Assembly: GCA_018399865.1 (NCBI GenBank)
Contig: JAGYNL010000271.1
Location: 1 to 5,883 of the forward strand
DNA length: 5,883 bases
Source of the DNA: Candidatus Bipolaricaulota bacterium
Lineage (GTDB): Bacteria; Bipolaricaulota; Bipolaricaulia; UBA7950; UBA9294
Direction: 5' to 3'
Below, piece by piece: positions 5,551 to 5,883 of this stretch (position 1 is its first letter; the number at the start of each line of letters is the position of its first letter). The notes under the pieces were generated by a model. It had not been told where the DNA came from and ran no database searches. It saw only the letters and a list, made by a program, of their open reading frames with translations. A program made the position numbers and the translations under genes.

Positions 5551-5883
5551 ATGGAGTTCGATGAGTTATCAAATCGGGTTATTGGTTGTGCGATTGAGGT
5601 ACACCGGCAACTGGGCCCAGGATTATTGGAATCAACCTATGAACAGTGTCTTGCCCACGAGCTTAGACTGAATGGCATTCGATTTTTAAGTTGCAGCACC
5701 CGCAACCAGTTTGAGTACAAAGGCGTAAAGCTGGACTGTGGCTATCGCGTGGATCTGCTAGTAGAAGAAAAGCTCATAATCGAGTTGAAGAGTGTGGAGC
5801 AGATCAAAGGCATTCACGAGGCTTGGTTGTTGACCTACATGAAACTGGCGGGAGTAAAGACTGGACTCCTGATGAACTTCAAT
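5551..5883 (+). CDS. GxxExxY family protein (PD-(D/E)xK superfamily), partial
   Basis: A 111-residue fragment, cut by the window edge, probably 10-20 residues short of the usual 120-135. The naming motif is GLLESTY (residues 24-30), preceded by VIGCAIEVHRQLGPG. The PD-(D/E)xK core is visible as RVDLLV with Asp68 and IIELK with Glu78 and Lys80, followed by HEAWLLTYMKLAGVKTGLLMNFN. Nuclease-like fold is established for the family (PF13366), but the cellular role is not. Residues 46-54 (LSCSTRNQF) do not fit the family; the same bases in another frame read FKLQHPQPV if one T is added, which does fit, so two compensating one-base shifts are likely. The start at 5551 gives a family-like N terminus (MEFDELSNRV); an in-frame ATG at 5503 is possible but would translate the CACGAAG repeat. 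Orientation follows moaC, though a shared transcript is unproven. Confidence 0.85.
   Translation, partial: MEFDELSNRVIGCAIEVHRQLGPGLLESTYEQCLAHELRLNGIRFLSCSTRNQFEYKGVKLDCGYRVDLLVEEKLIIELKSVEQIKGIHEAWLLTYMKLAGVKTGLLMNFN

Noticed and set aside
5183..5572. Minus-strand ORF of 129 codons with hydrophobic runs
   Set aside because: Antisense to the moaC 3' end and the CACGAAG repeats; composition reflects A/T-rich antisense reading and no good ribosome site is seen.

Overview
This 5.9 kb window looks like chromosomal DNA from an uncultivated bacterium. Supporting signs are purine-rich GGAG-type Shine-Dalgarno sites in front of nearly every gene, a signal-peptide protein, molybdenum-cofactor genes of bacterial type, and base composition of roughly half G+C. 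I cannot name the phylum from sequence alone. The genes are housekeeping or accessory metabolism; I see no transposase, phage gene, CRISPR array, rRNA or tRNA.

Left half, minus strand (about 2605 down to 103): a tightly packed three-gene operon. A secreted protein of unknown family comes first, then a saccharopine/lysine-dehydrogenase-family oxidoreductase, then a HAD-superfamily phosphatase. Each junction is a one-base stop/start overlap (TAATG, then TGATG), so translation of the three is probably coupled. Beyond the HAD stop lies a degenerate copy of the repeat family also found at 3.4-3.7 kb.

Centre: an intergenic region (2606-2790) separates that operon from a divergent macro-domain gene (2791-3363, YmdB/MacroD-like). 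It is followed by about 350 bp of non-coding DNA made of hairpin-rich repeat modules. The core is a duplication with a 205-bp offset in which one hairpin stem has been exchanged for an unrelated one. Other hairpins of the set differ at both arms in ways that keep base pairing.

Right half, plus strand: moaA (GTP 3',8-cyclase) and moaC (cyclic pyranopterin monophosphate synthase) are one base apart. They carry out the two consecutive steps that turn GTP into cPMP, the first stage of molybdenum-cofactor synthesis. The moaA leader has a three-arm sequence able to form two mutually exclusive helices, plus a short upstream ORF with its own Shine-Dalgarno site that overlaps the moaA start. After moaC come a small unidentified ORF (5298-5483) and then a GxxExxY-family (PD-(D/E)xK superfamily) gene that runs off the window. 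That gene carries what looks like a pair of compensating one-base frameshifts.

The points most worth a second look are the moaA leader, the covarying/swapped hairpin repeats, and the double frameshift in the GxxExxY gene.
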